Positions 1 through 8,197 of a stretch of 64,000 bases of DNA are shown here, in pieces. The stretch lies in NCBI RefSeq assembly GCF_002583555.1, contig NZ_BEGX01000052.1, positions 509,149 through 573,148 of the forward strand, written 5' to 3'. The translations under genes were made by a program, and so were the position numbers. Each line of letters opens with the position of its first letter. Position 1 is the stretch's first letter. The DNA comes from Pseudonocardia sp. N23. Lineage in GTDB: Bacteria > Actinomycetota > Actinomycetes > Mycobacteriales > Pseudonocardiaceae. The notes below the pieces were generated by a model. The model worked only from the letters and a program-made list of their open reading frames with translations, searched no databases and was not told where the DNA came from.

Positions 1-305
1 AGCTCGTCGCCACCATGGATCGGACGGTGCAGCGTGATCGTCTGGTCGCCGTGGACCATCCGTGAGTAGTCCCAGCCGAAGTCGGGGTCGCGCAGGAAGG
101 CCTCGATCAGCGGCATCGTGATCGTCGCCGTGAAGGTGGGCGGGGCCACGACGTCGGGATGCCCCGCAGCGCGGGCCGCTTCGACGTCATGACAAATCCG
201 CGAGCCCTCACCGATGGCGGTGGCGAACTCGCGGATTTTCTCGCGGCCGACCCGGTAGGCCTCGGAAGGCTCCAGTGACCGGCCGACGTAGCTCTCGTCG
301 GGCAC
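1..305 (-). CDS. hadA: HadA-type MaoC-fold dehydratase subunit (partial, runs off left edge)
   Basis: The N-terminal 101 residues of a hot-dog-fold (R)-hydroxyacyl-ACP dehydratase subunit are seen; the 3' end lies outside the window. The start (MPDESYVGRSLEPSEAYRVG) and the later motifs HPDVVAPPTFTATI and DYSRMVHGDQ are typical of the HadA/UPF0336 family, which lacks the catalytic dyad and pairs with HadB to dehydrate FAS-II intermediates. The GTG start (303-305) lies 2 bases after the rpmG stop, so the two genes are co-transcribed. The order tRNA-Thr, tRNA-Met, rpmG, hadA is the same as in mycobacteria. Whether this lineage makes long mycolic-type acids cannot be told from this fragment. Confidence 0.88.
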   Translation of the reverse strand, partial: MPDESYVGRSLEPSEAYRVGREKIREFATAIGEGSRICHDVEAARAAGHPDVVAPPTFTATITMPLIEAFLRDPDFGWDYSRMVHGDQTITLHRPIHGGDE

Positions 306-307
306 GC

Positions 308-475
308 TCAGCGGGTCTCGCGGTGCTCCCGGTGCGTGCCGCAGTTAGGGCAGAACTTGTTCATCGCGAGACGGTCGGGGTCGTTCCGACGGTTCTTCTT
401 CGTGATGTAGTTCCGGTGCTTGCACTGCTCGCACGCCAGCGTGATCTTCGGCCGAACGTCCGTGGCCTTACCCAT
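308..475 (-). CDS. rpmG: 50S ribosomal protein L33, zinc-binding (C+) form
   Basis: A 55-residue protein with the two cysteine pairs CEQC and CPNC that bind one zinc in the C+ form of L33, in a basic context ([21 protein letters not shown]). It is a large-subunit ribosomal protein. It lies between tRNA-Met and hadA in one transcription unit. A second L33 without cysteines is encoded at 1648-1812, so the genome has the zinc/zinc-free pair that responds to zinc supply. Confidence 0.97.
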   Translation of the reverse strand: MGKATDVRPKITLACEQCKHRNYITKKNRRNDPDRLAMNKFCPNCGTHREHRETR

Positions 476-516
476 CGCGGGTGCCTCCTGCTTGCGCTTC
501 TCTGAGAACGACGGTG

Positions 517-592
517 TGGTAGCGGTGGCCGGACTTGAACCGGCGACACAGCGATTATGAGCCGCTTGCTCTACCGACTGAGCTACACCGCT
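517..592 (-). tRNA. tRNA-Met (CAT anticodon)
   Basis: A full cloverleaf can be folded: acceptor AGCGGTG/CACCGCT, D stem GCTC/GAGC, anticodon stem AGCGG/TCGCT around the loop CTCATAA, T stem GCCGG/CCGGC around TTCAAGT, discriminator A, and an encoded CCA. The anticodon is CAT. The A:U first pair of the acceptor stem fits an elongator rather than an initiator tRNA. It lies between tRNA-Thr and rpmG on the same strand. Confidence 0.96.
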
Positions 593-630
593 GCGGGAGA
601 CCGATACTACGTGGCATCGGGTCTTCCTCG

Positions 631-703
631 AGCCCCTTTACGGAATCGAACCGTAGACCTTCTCCTTACCATGGAGACGCTCTGCCGACTGAGCTAAAGG
701 GGC
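631..703 (-). tRNA. tRNA-Thr (GGT anticodon)
   Basis: Cloverleaf with acceptor GCCCCTT/AAGGGGC, D stem GCTC/GAGC, anticodon stem TCTCC/GGAGA around ATGGTAA, and T stem TACGG/CCGTA around TTCGATT. Anticodon GGT. No CCA is encoded. It is the first gene of the unit tRNA-Thr, tRNA-Met, rpmG, hadA. A possible -10 (TAAGGT, complement of 752-757) lies about 50 bases upstream. Confidence 0.95.
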
Positions 704-856
704 GGCACGGCCTTCCGGGGTGTCGACTGCTTCCCCCGGCTGACCCGGAGAACCTTACACACCCCCGCCGAGCGGCTCAGCAGGCGGGGTGGGCATACCG
801 GCCGACCTGCGGGAACGCGTTCCGGGAGGGCTACGCGACGCCCGGAACGCGGCCCG

Positions 857-1162
857 TCACCAGGACGACTTGCGCACTCCCGGCAGGAATCCGTCGTGGG
901 CCAGCTCACGCAGCCGCACCCGGGAGACGCCGAACGCCCGCAGGTACCCGCGGGGCCTGCCGTCGACGGCATCACGGTTGCGCACCCTCGTGGCACTCGC
1001 GTCACGCGGCTGCCGGGACAGCTCGCGACGGGCCGCGTCGCGCACCTCCGCTGTGGACGTCGGCGCGGCGAGGACCCGCTTCAGCTCCGCGCGGCGCTCG
1101 GCGTGACGCGCCACGACGACCTTGCGTCGCTCGTTGGCGGCGATCTTGGCGGTGCTCGCCAT
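857..1162 (-). CDS. rpsN: 30S ribosomal protein S14, zinc-free (C-) paralogue
   Basis: A 101-residue S14 of the long form without the CxxC...CxxC zinc ribbon, ending in the conserved [21 protein letters not shown] region. Long C- S14 replaces the zinc-binding form under zinc starvation in actinobacteria. Its ATG overlaps the stop of rpmB by one base (TGATG), so it is the last gene of the operon rpmG-rpsR-rpmB-rpsN, read leftwards from a Zur-like operator at 1828-1842. Confidence 0.95.
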   Translation of the reverse strand: MASTAKIAANERRKVVVARHAERRAELKRVLAAPTSTAEVRDAARRELSRQPRDASATRVRNRDAVDGRPRGYLRAFGVSRVRLRELAHDGFLPGVRKSSW

Positions 1163-1398
1163 CAGACCTTCCCTCCCCGGGCCCGGATGCGGGCGACGGC
1201 CGCCTCGATGCCGATGCGGTCGATCGTGCGGATGGCGTCGGTCGACAGGCGCAGCCGCACGTGCCGGCCCTCCGAGGCCAGCCAGTACCGCTTGCGCTGG
1301 ACGTTGGGGTCGAACCGGCGGCTCGTTCGCACGTGGGAGTGCGAGACCGAGCGGCCGAAGCCGGGCTCGCGCCCGGTCAGGTCGCAGCGACGGGACAC
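1162..1398 (-). CDS. rpmB: 50S ribosomal protein L28, zinc-free paralogue
   Basis: A 78-residue L28 (starts [20 protein letters not shown], contains [19 protein letters not shown]). It has a single cysteine and so cannot form the zinc site. It closely resembles the alternative L28 that in Mycobacterium tuberculosis sits in the Zur-regulated cluster with rpsN2, rpsR2 and rpmG1. It is 4 bases downstream of rpsR and overlaps rpsN by one base. Confidence 0.95.
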   Translation of the reverse strand: MSRRCDLTGREPGFGRSVSHSHVRTSRRFDPNVQRKRYWLASEGRHVRLRLSTDAIRTIDRIGIEAAVARIRARGGKV

Positions 1399-1402
1399 GT
1401 GC

Positions 1403-1648
1403 TCACCCCCGCCCGGTGCCCGCGTAGGGCAGCAGCGCCATCTCGCGGGCGTTCCTGATCGCGACGGCCACCTGCCGCTGCTGACGTGGAGTCAGTCCGG
1501 TGACGCGGCGGGCGCGGATCTTGCCGCGGTCGGACACGAACGTCCGGAGCAGCGCGGTGTCCTTCCAGTCGACCTCCTCGATGCCCCGGGCGTGCAGCGG
1601 GTTCGCCTTCCGTCGCGGTGGGCGTGGACGGCGGGCGGGGGCCGCCAT
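1403..1648 (-). CDS. rpsR: 30S ribosomal protein S18, alternative zinc-free form
   Basis: An 81-residue S18: basic N-terminus, then the core [21 protein letters not shown] and [26 protein letters not shown]. No cysteines, as expected for the zinc-free paralogue. The start was set at the ATG (1646-1648) that overlaps the rpmG stop as TGATG; longer readings upstream would run through rpmG in another frame. Confidence 0.94.
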   Translation of the reverse strand: MAAPARRPRPPRRKANPLHARGIEEVDWKDTALLRTFVSDRGKIRARRVTGLTPRQQRQVAVAIRNAREMALLPYAGTGRG

Positions 1649-1812
1649 CAGCGCTCCTCGCGGAAGTCGACGTGCCGGCGGACCTTGGGGTCGTACTTGC
1701 GCAGCACCATGCGGTCGGGGTCGTTGCGCCGGTTCTTGCGGGTCACGTAGGTCGTGCCCGTCCCGGCAGTGGAGCGAAGCCGCACGATCGGCCTCGATTC
1801 CGTCCTCGCCAT
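1648..1812 (-). CDS. rpmG: 50S ribosomal protein L33, zinc-free (C-) paralogue
   Basis: A 54-residue L33 in which the four zinc cysteines are absent, while the central signature [20 protein letters not shown] is kept. It is the first gene of the leftward zinc-free ribosomal operon. A strong ribosome-binding site (AGGAGGG, complement of 1816-1822) precedes the ATG, and the probable Zur operator starts only 16 bases upstream of the start codon. Confidence 0.95.
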   Translation of the reverse strand: MARTESRPIVRLRSTAGTGTTYVTRKNRRNDPDRMVLRKYDPKVRRHVDFREER

Positions 1813-1827
1813 GCACCCTCCTAAAAA

Positions 1828-1842
1828 CGAGAATCATTTTCA
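1828..1842. promoter_or_regulatory. probable Zur operator in a divergent promoter
   Basis: On the minus strand this reads TGAAAATGATTCTCG, matching the actinobacterial Zur palindrome TGAAAATGATTTTCA at 13 of 15 positions, in an AT-rich island within very GC-rich DNA. It lies between the zinc-free ribosomal operon (leftward) and the MRF-like gene plus L32 (rightward). A -10-like TACAGT (1845-1850) could serve the rightward unit. By analogy with mycobacteria and Streptomyces, zinc-loaded Zur would repress both directions. Confidence 0.8.
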
Positions 1843-1880
1843 TCTACAGTACACAGGACGTCACCCCCGAGGAGGAACCC

Positions 1881-3149
1881 GTGCCACCCGACCCGCGCGC
1901 ACCCCGCCGCACCGAGCTGCTCGTGCTCGCCGGCCTCCCCCGCGATACCACCGAACGCATCGCCGGCCTGCTGCTCGCCGACCCCGGGACCGTCGTGGTC
2001 GGGCACGACCTGCGCGACGTCGCCACCGGCCTGGTCCGCCGCCGGGTCCGCACCAGCAGTACCGACACCCGCACCGACGTGCGGCTCGCCCACGGCTGCG
2101 TCTCCTGCACGCTGCGCGAGGACCTCCTGCCCGGGCTCCTGCGCCACGCCGGTACCGCCGCCCGCGTCGTCCTGCACCTCGACCCGGTCCTCGAACCGGA
2201 ACAGGTCTGCTGGGCGCTCGCCCACGTCCTCGCCGACACCCCCGACGGCGGACGCGCCGTCGTCACCGACGTCCTCGACCTGCGCGGCGTCGTCACCGCC
2301 GTCGACTCGCCACGATGGCTCGACGACGCGACCGGCGACGCCGAGCTCGACGACCGCGACGTCGGCCGGCTGCCCGACGACGAACGGACCGTCGCGCAGG
2401 TCGTCACCGGGCAGGCCGAGTTCGCCGACCTGCTCGTCCTCGGCGGGACCGCGCCCGGCTGGACGCTCGCCCGTACCCACGCCGCCCTCGCCCGCCTCGC
2501 CCCCACCGCCCGCCGGGCCACGCTCGCCGCCGTCGCCGCCGACCCCGGCCTGCTCGCCCTGCACGACCTGCCCGCCGACGCCCGCCGCGGACGCGTCGAC
2601 GACGTGCACGCCCCGTTGCTGCGCGGCGCACCCCCGCTCGACGAGGACTGCGGCCTCGCCCTGCACGTCTTCACCGCGCGCCGGCCGTTCCATCCCGAAC
2701 GGCTGCACGAGGCGATCGACGTGCTTCTCGACGGCGTCGTCCGCACCCGCGGCCGGGTGTGGCTCGCAACCCGGCCCGCCGACGTGCTGTGGCTCGAGTC
2801 GGCGGGCGGCGGGCTGCAGATCGGGCACGCCGGGAGCTGGCTCGCCGACACCGGCCCCGACGTGTGGGAGGCCGCCGACCCGCAGCGTGTCGCGCTCGCC
2901 GCCGCCGGCTGGGACGAGCGGTTCGGCGACCGCGCACAGGACGTCGTCGTCCTCTCCGACGGCGCGCGCTCCGAGCCGATCGACGCCGCACTGCACGCCG
3001 CACTGCTCACCGACGACGAGCTCGCCGGCGGCCCGGACTCGTGGGCCGCGCTGCCCGACCCCTTCGGGTGGTGGCACACCGACCCCTGCGACACCACCGC
3101 CGCACATGCACCGGCCCCGAACCGTTCCGACCGAGGAGGACACCGCTGA
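1881..3149 (+). CDS. CobW/G3E-family protein, MRF-like ribosome hibernation factor recruiter
   Basis: A 422-residue CobW-like protein. The family's metal motif is seen as [18 protein letters not shown] near residue 75, followed by [19 protein letters not shown] and a C-terminal CobW_C-type region ([19 protein letters not shown], about residues 260-350). The N-terminus has no GxxxxGKT P-loop; the position reads [16 protein letters not shown]. As I recall them, mycobacterial Rv0106/MRF proteins share this degenerate N-terminus and the HGCVSCT motif. MRF recruits the hibernation factor to zinc-free ribosomes in Mycobacterium smegmatis; that role is inferred here from motifs and position. The GTG start has GAGGAGG 6 bases upstream; the stop overlaps rpmF by one base. 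Confidence 0.82.
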   Translation: MPPDPRAPRRTELLVLAGLPRDTTERIAGLLLADPGTVVVGHDLRDVATGLVRRRVRTSSTDTRTDVRLAHGCVSCTLREDLLPGLLRHAGTAARVVLHLDPVLEPEQVCWALAHVLADTPDGGRAVVTDVLDLRGVVTAVDSPRWLDDATGDAELDDRDVGRLPDDERTVAQVVTGQAEFADLLVLGGTAPGWTLARTHAALARLAPTARRATLAAVAADPGLLALHDLPADARRGRVDDVHAPLLRGAPPLDEDCGLALHVFTARRPFHPERLHEAIDVLLDGVVRTRGRVWLATRPADVLWLESAGGGLQIGHAGSWLADTGPDVWEAADPQRVALAAAGWDERFGDRAQDVVVLSDGARSEPIDAALHAALLTDDELAGGPDSWAALPDPFGWWHTDPCDTTAAHAPAPNRSDRGGHR

Positions 3150-3319
3150 TGGCCGTCCCGAAGCGACGGATGTCGCGCGCCAACACCCGCAACCGCCGGG
3201 CTCGGTGGAAGGCGACCGCGCCCGGGCTCGTGCCGATCGTCCTCGGCGGCAGGCGCCACCTCGTGCCCCGGCGACTCGTCGCCGCGTACCGCCGCGGGCT
3301 GCTGCCGCCCCCGGACTGA
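3149..3319 (+). CDS. rpmF: 50S ribosomal protein L32, zinc-free form
   Basis: A 56-residue L32 beginning [20 protein letters not shown]. The C-terminal half, where zinc-type L32 carries CxxC pairs, has no cysteine ([20 protein letters not shown]), so this is the C- form. Its ATG overlaps the stop of the MRF-like gene (TGATG) and a ribosome-binding site (GAGGAGGA) lies inside that gene, so the two are translationally coupled and presumably share Zur control. Confidence 0.94.
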   Translation: MAVPKRRMSRANTRNRRARWKATAPGLVPIVLGGRRHLVPRRLVAAYRRGLLPPPD

Positions 3320-3431
3320 GGGCCCCTTACCCCGGGTGGGTGGCAGGTCCGGGACGACTGAGGGCCCGACCCGGCGAGTACGGGGTCGACGCCCGATGCC
3401 CGGACCGGGGCCTCAGCACGACCGTGGAGTC

Positions 3432-3794
3432 ATGTTGGTCAGCCGTCATTTCGAAGCGGAGATGTTCGTCCACCGCGACCGGCTCCTCGCCGACGCCGCC
3501 GCGTTCCGGCTCGCCCGCCTCGCCCGCGCGGCCCGTCGCCGACGGCGCCGCGCGGCAGGAGCGGGCTCTGCGCCGGTCCGTGAGGGACCTGTTCCCGTCC
3601 CGCCGGTCGCCGCCCGGCCGGGTGGCGCCCGGCCGGGCGCCACCCACGACGGGGACACCCGCGGGGACGACGGCGCCACGCGGGACAGGGACGCCACGCG
3701 GGACAGGGACGCCACGCGGGACAGGGACGCCACCGGAAACAGGGACGCCACCGGAAACAGGGACGGGAAACGTCGGGGTGCCGTGCGAGCATGA
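3432..3794 (+). CDS. small basic hypothetical protein with hexapeptide repeats
   Basis: A 120-residue ORF of unknown function. Residues 1-40 look like a helical domain (MLVSRHFEAEMFVHRDRLLA then an alanine/arginine-rich helix). The middle is Pro/Arg-rich, and the end is a tandem repeat of DATRDR three times then DATGNR twice. Its stop overlaps the ATG of the downstream LuxR-type regulator as ATGA, which supports it as translated and coupled. The ribosome-binding site is weak (GGAG at 3426). Composition is low-complexity, so moderate doubt remains. Confidence 0.5.
   Translation: MLVSRHFEAEMFVHRDRLLADAAAFRLARLARAARRRRRRAAGAGSAPVREGPVPVPPVAARPGGARPGATHDGDTRGDDGATRDRDATRDRDATRDRDATGNRDATGNRDGKRRGAVRA
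3672..3762 (+). repeat. tandem 18-bp repeat, five copies, in frame
   Basis: Three copies of GACGCCACGCGGGACAGG (the first with one base changed) are followed by two copies of GACGCCACCGGAAACAGG. The unit is 18 bp, so it adds six amino acids per copy and stays in frame within the ORF at 3432-3794. There are no spacers, so it is not CRISPR; replication slippage is the likely origin. Confidence 0.9.
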
Positions 3795-6700
3795 GCGACG
3801 TGCCGCGGCTGGGCGTCGGGATCCCGCTGGTCGGCCGCCGTGACGAGCTGCGCGCACTCTCCGCCGCTCTCGACGCGGCCGCCGCCGGGACGGCTGGTGC
3901 CGTCCTGCTGGCGGGCGAAGCCGGGGTCGGGAAGACACGGCTGGTCGCCGAGACCGTCGGCAGGGCGCACGCGGCCGGGTTCGCCGTCCTCACCGGACGG
4001 TGCCTGGACACGGGCGAGGCCACACTGCCGTACCTGCCGTTCACCGAGGCGTTGCGCGTCCTGGCCACCGACCGTCCGGATCTGGTCGACGCCCATCCGC
4101 CGCTGCACCGGCTGCTGCCGGGGTCGCGGCCCCGGGAGGAGGTCAGCGCCGGCGAGCGCGACCTCGGTCAGCTGCGGGTGTTCGACGCGGTGCTGTCGGT
4201 GTTGGAGCAGCGCTCGGCGCAGGACCCGGTGCTGCTGGTGCTGGAGGACGTCCACTGGGCCGACACGTCCAGCCGCGACCTGCTGGTGTTCCTCGCCTCG
4301 CGGCTGGGAGCGCAGCGGCTGCTGGTGATGGCGAGCTACCGGGGCGACGACCTGCACCGTCGGCACCCGTTGCGCCCCTTGCTCGCCGAGCTGGTGCGGC
4401 TGCCCGCGGTGGCCCGCGTGGAGCTGGGCGCACTCGGGGTCGCCGACGCGGAGGAGCTGGTCCGCGAGCTCGCCGACGGCGCGTTGACCGACCAGGAGAT
4501 CGCCCGGATCGCCCGGCGCAGCGAGGGCAACGCGTTCTTCGCCGAGGAGCTCGTCTCAGCCTCCGACGAGGGGGTGCCCGACGGGCTGGCCGAGGTGTTG
4601 CTGGCCCGGCTCGACCGGGTCACCCCGGAGGCGCGGCGGGTGCTGCGGGCGGCGTCGGTGGCGGGCCGGCGGGTGCGGCACGACCGGCTGGCGGCGGTGC
4701 TCGACCTGGGTGTCGACGAGCTGGAGACAGCGCTGCGCTCCACCGTCGCGCACCACATCCTGGTGCCGGAGCCGGGTGGCCGGTCGGTCACGGCGTCGGA
4801 CACCTACGTGTTCCGGCACGCCCTGCTGCACGAGGCCGTCTACCAGGACCTGCTGCCCGGTGAGCGCAGCAGGCTGCACGCCGCGTTCGCCGCGCTGCTG
4901 TCCCCGGGCGGGGACCGCGACGAGCCGGGCGCCGTCGCCGAGCTCGCCCATCACGCGCTCGCGGCGCACGACCTGCCGTTGGCGTTGTCGGCGTCGGTGC
5001 GCGCAGCCGACGAGGCCGACCGGCGCGGCGGCCCGGCCGAGGTGCTGCTGCATGCCGAGCGGGCGCTGAGCCTCTGGGCGGCGGTGCCCGACGCGCACGA
5101 GGTCACCGGCGCCACCGAGATCACGATCACGCGGTGGGCGGCATGGGCGGCCGCGGCCACGGGCGACCCCGACCGCGGGGTGGCGCTGGCGCGGCGGTCC
5201 GTCGAGCTGGCCGACCGCGAGCACGACCCGCTCCAGGCGGCCGACCTGCGCGTCCGCTACGCGTTGCGGATGCTGGAGCTGGGTGAGGGTGAGGAGCCGC
5301 GGCGCGTCGTCGGCGAGGCGCTGGAGCTGTACGCGGACGCACCGCCGTCGGGTGACCTGGCGTGGGCGCACGCGGTCGCGGCCCGGTCGGCGATGCGGCT
5401 CGACGACATCGCCGACGCCGGCAGCCGGGCCTACGTGGCGTTGCAGGTGGCGTGTGAGGTCGTCGAGCGCGGGCTCGACGGACACGACGACGCCGTCGCC
5501 GCGCAGGCCGACGCGCTGGTCACGCTCTCGGTGTGCGAGGAGGCGCTGGGGCGCGACGAGGCGGCGCGCGGCCGGCTGGCCGAGGCCAAGGAGCTGGCGC
5601 GGACCTCGGGAAACCTGGGCGTCGAGCTGCGGACGTTCTTCAACACCGGCATCTCCCTGCTCGACGCGGGCCGGCTCGGGGAGGCGGCCGCCGAGTTCGC
5701 CGCGGGTGAGGAACGGGCCGTCGCGACCGGGACGACGTGGAGCAGCTACGGGCTGGAGCTGCGGGTGGCGCACGTGCTGGCCGCCCACATGCGGGGCGAC
5801 TGGGACGACGCGGAGGCGTCGGCGCGGATGGGCGTGGCCGCGGTGTCGGAGACGGTGGCCACGCGGGTGGCCGCGGCGGCGTTGCTCACCGAGGTGGGAC
5901 GGGGCCGGTTCGACGCGGCGGAGCGCCGGCTCTCGGGGTTGTCGGCCACCCGTCCCACCGACGACCAGGTGCTCCTGCTGCTCGGGCAGGCCGGCGCGGA
6001 GTCGGCGCTGTGGCGCGGGGAGCCGCGGCGGGCGCTCGAGCGCATCGCCTCCGCCCGCGAGGGCCTGCTGGCCTGGGATCCGCACCATCTGGCCGGGATC
6101 ATGCTGTGCGCCATCGGCGTCGCCGCCTTCGCCGACCTCGCCGCCGGCGGCACGATGGATCGCGGCGAGGCGGTGACCGGGGCCTGCGAGCTGGCCGCAG
6201 CGGGGCGGGAGGCGGCCGCGAAGGGCACCCCGCGGGGAGCGCAGCTGGGCGTCGAGGGGCTGGCGTGGCTGGCCCGGATCGAGGCGGAGCTGGCCCGCGC
6301 CCGCGGCGACGTCGAGGCGCCGCAGCGATGGGCGGACGTCGTCGAGGCGTTCGGGTACGGCGACCGCTACCGGCAGGCGCTGGCCCGTCGCCGGCGGGCG
6401 GAGGCGCTGCTGCTGGGCGCGCCCCCCGATACCGGCGCCGTCGTCGGGGGCGGCGGAGGGAGCGGCGGAGGGAGCGGCGGAGGGGGCGAGCCGGTCCGCC
6501 GCGCCGAGGCCGCCGACGAGCTCCGCCGCGCCCTCGCGACCGCGACCGAGCTCGGTGCGGCGCCGCTGGCCGCCGCGGTCCGCGACCTGGCCGACCGGGC
6601 CGGGGTGGCACTCGCAGCGACCGACGGTTCCGCTCCCGTACGTGACGTCCTCACCCCGCGCGAGCGGTCGGTGCTGGAGCTGGTCGCGGGCGGGCGGACC

Positions 6701-6841
6701 AACCGGCAGGTCGGCGCCGAGCTGTTCATCAGCGAGAAGACCGTCAGCGTCCACCTGTCCCGGGTGATGGCCAAGCTGGGCGCCGCGAGCCGCACCGAGG
6801 CGGTGTCGCTGGCCTGGTCGCGAGGTCTGCTCGGTCCCTGA
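3791..6841 (+). CDS. LuxR-family transcriptional regulator of the large ATP-binding (LAL) type
   Basis: A 1016-residue regulator. An AAA domain is at the N-terminus with Walker A GEAGVGKT (residues 42-49) and Walker B LLVLEDVHWAD (about 146-157). A long alpha-helical, TPR-like middle follows, then a Gly/Ser linker near residue 885 encoded by a short GGCGGAGGGAGC repeat. The C-terminal LuxR helix-turn-helix is about residues 954-1010 (LTPRERSVLELVAGGRTNRQ). Such proteins usually activate adjacent pathways on binding an inducer. It directly precedes the P450/acyl-CoA ligase pair, so it is a candidate activator of them; that is inference. The start overlaps the preceding small ORF (ATGA). Confidence 0.9.
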   Translation: MSDVPRLGVGIPLVGRRDELRALSAALDAAAAGTAGAVLLAGEAGVGKTRLVAETVGRAHAAGFAVLTGRCLDTGEATLPYLPFTEALRVLATDRPDLVDAHPPLHRLLPGSRPREEVSAGERDLGQLRVFDAVLSVLEQRSAQDPVLLVLEDVHWADTSSRDLLVFLASRLGAQRLLVMASYRGDDLHRRHPLRPLLAELVRLPAVARVELGALGVADAEELVRELADGALTDQEIARIARRSEGNAFFAEELVSASDEGVPDGLAEVLLARLDRVTPEARRVLRAASVAGRRVRHDRLAAVLDLGVDELETALRSTVAHHILVPEPGGRSVTASDTYVFRHALLHEAVYQDLLPGERSRLHAAFAALLSPGGDRDEPGAVAELAHHALAAHDLPLALSASVRAADEADRRGGPAEVLLHAERALSLWAAVPDAHEVTGATEITITRWAAWAAAATGDPDRGVALARRSVELADREHDPLQAADLRVRYALRMLELGEGEEPRRVVGEALELYADAPPSGDLAWAHAVAARSAMRLDDIADAGSRAYVALQVACEVVERGLDGHDDAVAAQADALVTLSVCEEALGRDEAARGRLAEAKELARTSGNLGVELRTFFNTGISLLDAGRLGEAAAEFAAGEERAVATGTTWSSYGLELRVAHVLAAHMRGDWDDAEASARMGVAAVSETVATRVAAAALLTEVGRGRFDAAERRLSGLSATRPTDDQVLLLLGQAGAESALWRGEPRRALERIASAREGLLAWDPHHLAGIMLCAIGVAAFADLAAGGTMDRGEAVTGACELAAAGREAAAKGTPRGAQLGVEGLAWLARIEAELARARGDVEAPQRWADVVEAFGYGDRYRQALARRRRAEALLLGAPPDTGAVVGGGGGSGGGSGGGGEPVRRAEAADELRRALATATELGAAPLAAAVRDLADRAGVALAATDGSAPVRDVLTPRERSVLELVAGGRTNRQVGAELFISEKTVSVHLSRVMAKLGAASRTEAVSLAWSRGLLGP

Positions 6842-6874
6842 CCGCCCGCCTGTACCCGCGAGTAACTATGCTCG

Positions 6875-6890
6875 GTGAGCGACTGCTCAC
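6875..6890. promoter_or_regulatory. short palindrome upstream of the P450 gene, possible operator
   Basis: GTGAGC-GACT-GCTCAC is a perfect 6-bp inverted repeat with a 4-bp centre, 20 bases before the P450 start codon and 34 bases after the LAL regulator stop. Its size suits binding by a dimeric regulator or a small stem-loop in the leader. No stated regulator can be assigned from sequence alone. Confidence 0.4.
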
Positions 6891-6910
6891 ACCAGTACGG
6901 GAGGACGGCG

Positions 6911-8197
6911 ATGACGCCGACCGACGTGACGCGCTCCGGCCGGGGCGTGACCGGGATCGACCTCTCGGATCTCGACGGCTTCTGGGCCGCCCCGATCCCC
7001 GCCCGCGCAGCGGCGTTCGCCGAGCTGCGCGCCCGCGATCCGCTGTCGTTCCATCCGGAGCCGGACTCGCCGTGGCGCGACCCCGACGGCGGCTTCCACG
7101 CCGTCACCCGCCTCGACGACGTGCTCGCCGCCAGCCGGGCACCGCAGGTGTTCTGCTCGGGCAGGGGCTCGACGTCGATCCCGGACATGCCGGCGGAGTT
7201 CGTCGAGTTCTTCGGCTCGATGATCGGCATGGACGACCCGCGGCACGCCCGGTTGCGCCGCATCGTGTCCCGCGGCTTCACCCCACGACGGCTCGCCCGG
7301 CTCACCGAGGACGTCGCCGCCACGGCCCGCCGGATCGTCGACGAGGTGATCGACCGCGGCGAGTGCGACGCCGTCACCGACATCGCGGCCCGGCTGCCGA
7401 TGACGATCGTCTGCGACCTGATGGGGGTGCCGGCGAGCCAGTACGACTTCGTGTTCGACGCCTCCAACGTCGTGCTCGGCGCGGGCGACCCCGACTACGT
7501 GCCCGAGGGCAGCGACATCGTCACCGCGATCCTCACCGCGGCGGGCGGGCTCGCCGAGCTGATGCGCGACCTCGGGGCGAAGCGGGCGCAGGACCCCACC
7601 GACGACGTCACGTCCGCGCTGGTCAACGCGGAGATCGACGGCGAGCGGCTCACCCCCGACGAGCTGGCGAGCTTCTTCATCCTCCTCGTCGTCGCGGGCA
7701 ACGAGACCACCCGCAACGCGATCTCCTGGGGCCTGCACCTGCTGACGGAGAACCCGGACCAGCGCGACGTGTGGCTCGCCGACGTCGACGGGGTGACGCC
7801 GACGGCCGTCGACGAGATCGTGCGGCTGGCGTCGCCGGTGATCTTCATGCGCCGCACCTGCACGCAGGACACGGAGCTGGGCGGGACGGCGATGCGGGAG
7901 GGCGACAAGGTCGCGCTGTTCTACTGGGCCGCCAACCGCGATCCGGCACACTTCACCGACCCCGACCGGTTCGACGTGCGCCGCGACCCGAACCCGCACG
8001 TGGGGTTCGGCGGGCCGGGCCCGCACTTCTGCCTGGGCGCGCACCTGGCGCGCCGGGAGATGTCGGTGATGTTCCGCGAGCTGTTGACGCGGGTGCCCGA
8101 CATCCACACCACGGCCCCGCCGAGCCGGCTGCGATCGATGTTCATCAACGGTGTCAAGGCGCTGCCCGTGGCGTTCACGGCGGGAGGTGTGCGATGA
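6911..8197 (+). CDS. cytochrome P450
   Basis: A 428-residue soluble bacterial P450. The I-helix motif AGNETT is at 262-267, the K-helix ExxR is EIVR at 302-305, and the heme loop FGGPGPHFCLGAHLAR places the axial cysteine at 374. These heme-loop and I-helix forms resemble actinobacterial CYP124/125/142-type lipid and sterol hydroxylases, but the substrate cannot be read from the sequence. The ATG at 6911 follows GGGAGG by 6 bases and was preferred over an upstream GTG. The stop overlaps the following ligase gene by 4 bases, suggesting hydroxylation and CoA activation of the same or related substrate. Confidence 0.93.
   Translation: MTPTDVTRSGRGVTGIDLSDLDGFWAAPIPARAAAFAELRARDPLSFHPEPDSPWRDPDGGFHAVTRLDDVLAASRAPQVFCSGRGSTSIPDMPAEFVEFFGSMIGMDDPRHARLRRIVSRGFTPRRLARLTEDVAATARRIVDEVIDRGECDAVTDIAARLPMTIVCDLMGVPASQYDFVFDASNVVLGAGDPDYVPEGSDIVTAILTAAGGLAELMRDLGAKRAQDPTDDVTSALVNAEIDGERLTPDELASFFILLVVAGNETTRNAISWGLHLLTENPDQRDVWLADVDGVTPTAVDEIVRLASPVIFMRRTCTQDTELGGTAMREGDKVALFYWAANRDPAHFTDPDRFDVRRDPNPHVGFGGPGPHFCLGAHLARREMSVMFRELLTRVPDIHTTAPPSRLRSMFINGVKALPVAFTAGGVR

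Noticed and set aside
1821..3143. Long open frames on the minus strand opposite the MRF-like gene
   Set aside because: They are mirror frames of a GC-rich gene; no ribosome-binding site, no recognisable domain, low-complexity Gly/Val/Arg composition.
3672..3762. Possible CRISPR array
   Set aside because: Repeats are contiguous with no spacers and are in frame within an ORF; no cas genes in the window.
4556..6754. 732-codon minus-strand frame opposite the LAL regulator
   Set aside because: Arg/Gly/Pro-rich translation with no motif; the plus-strand product has complete AAA and LuxR domains.
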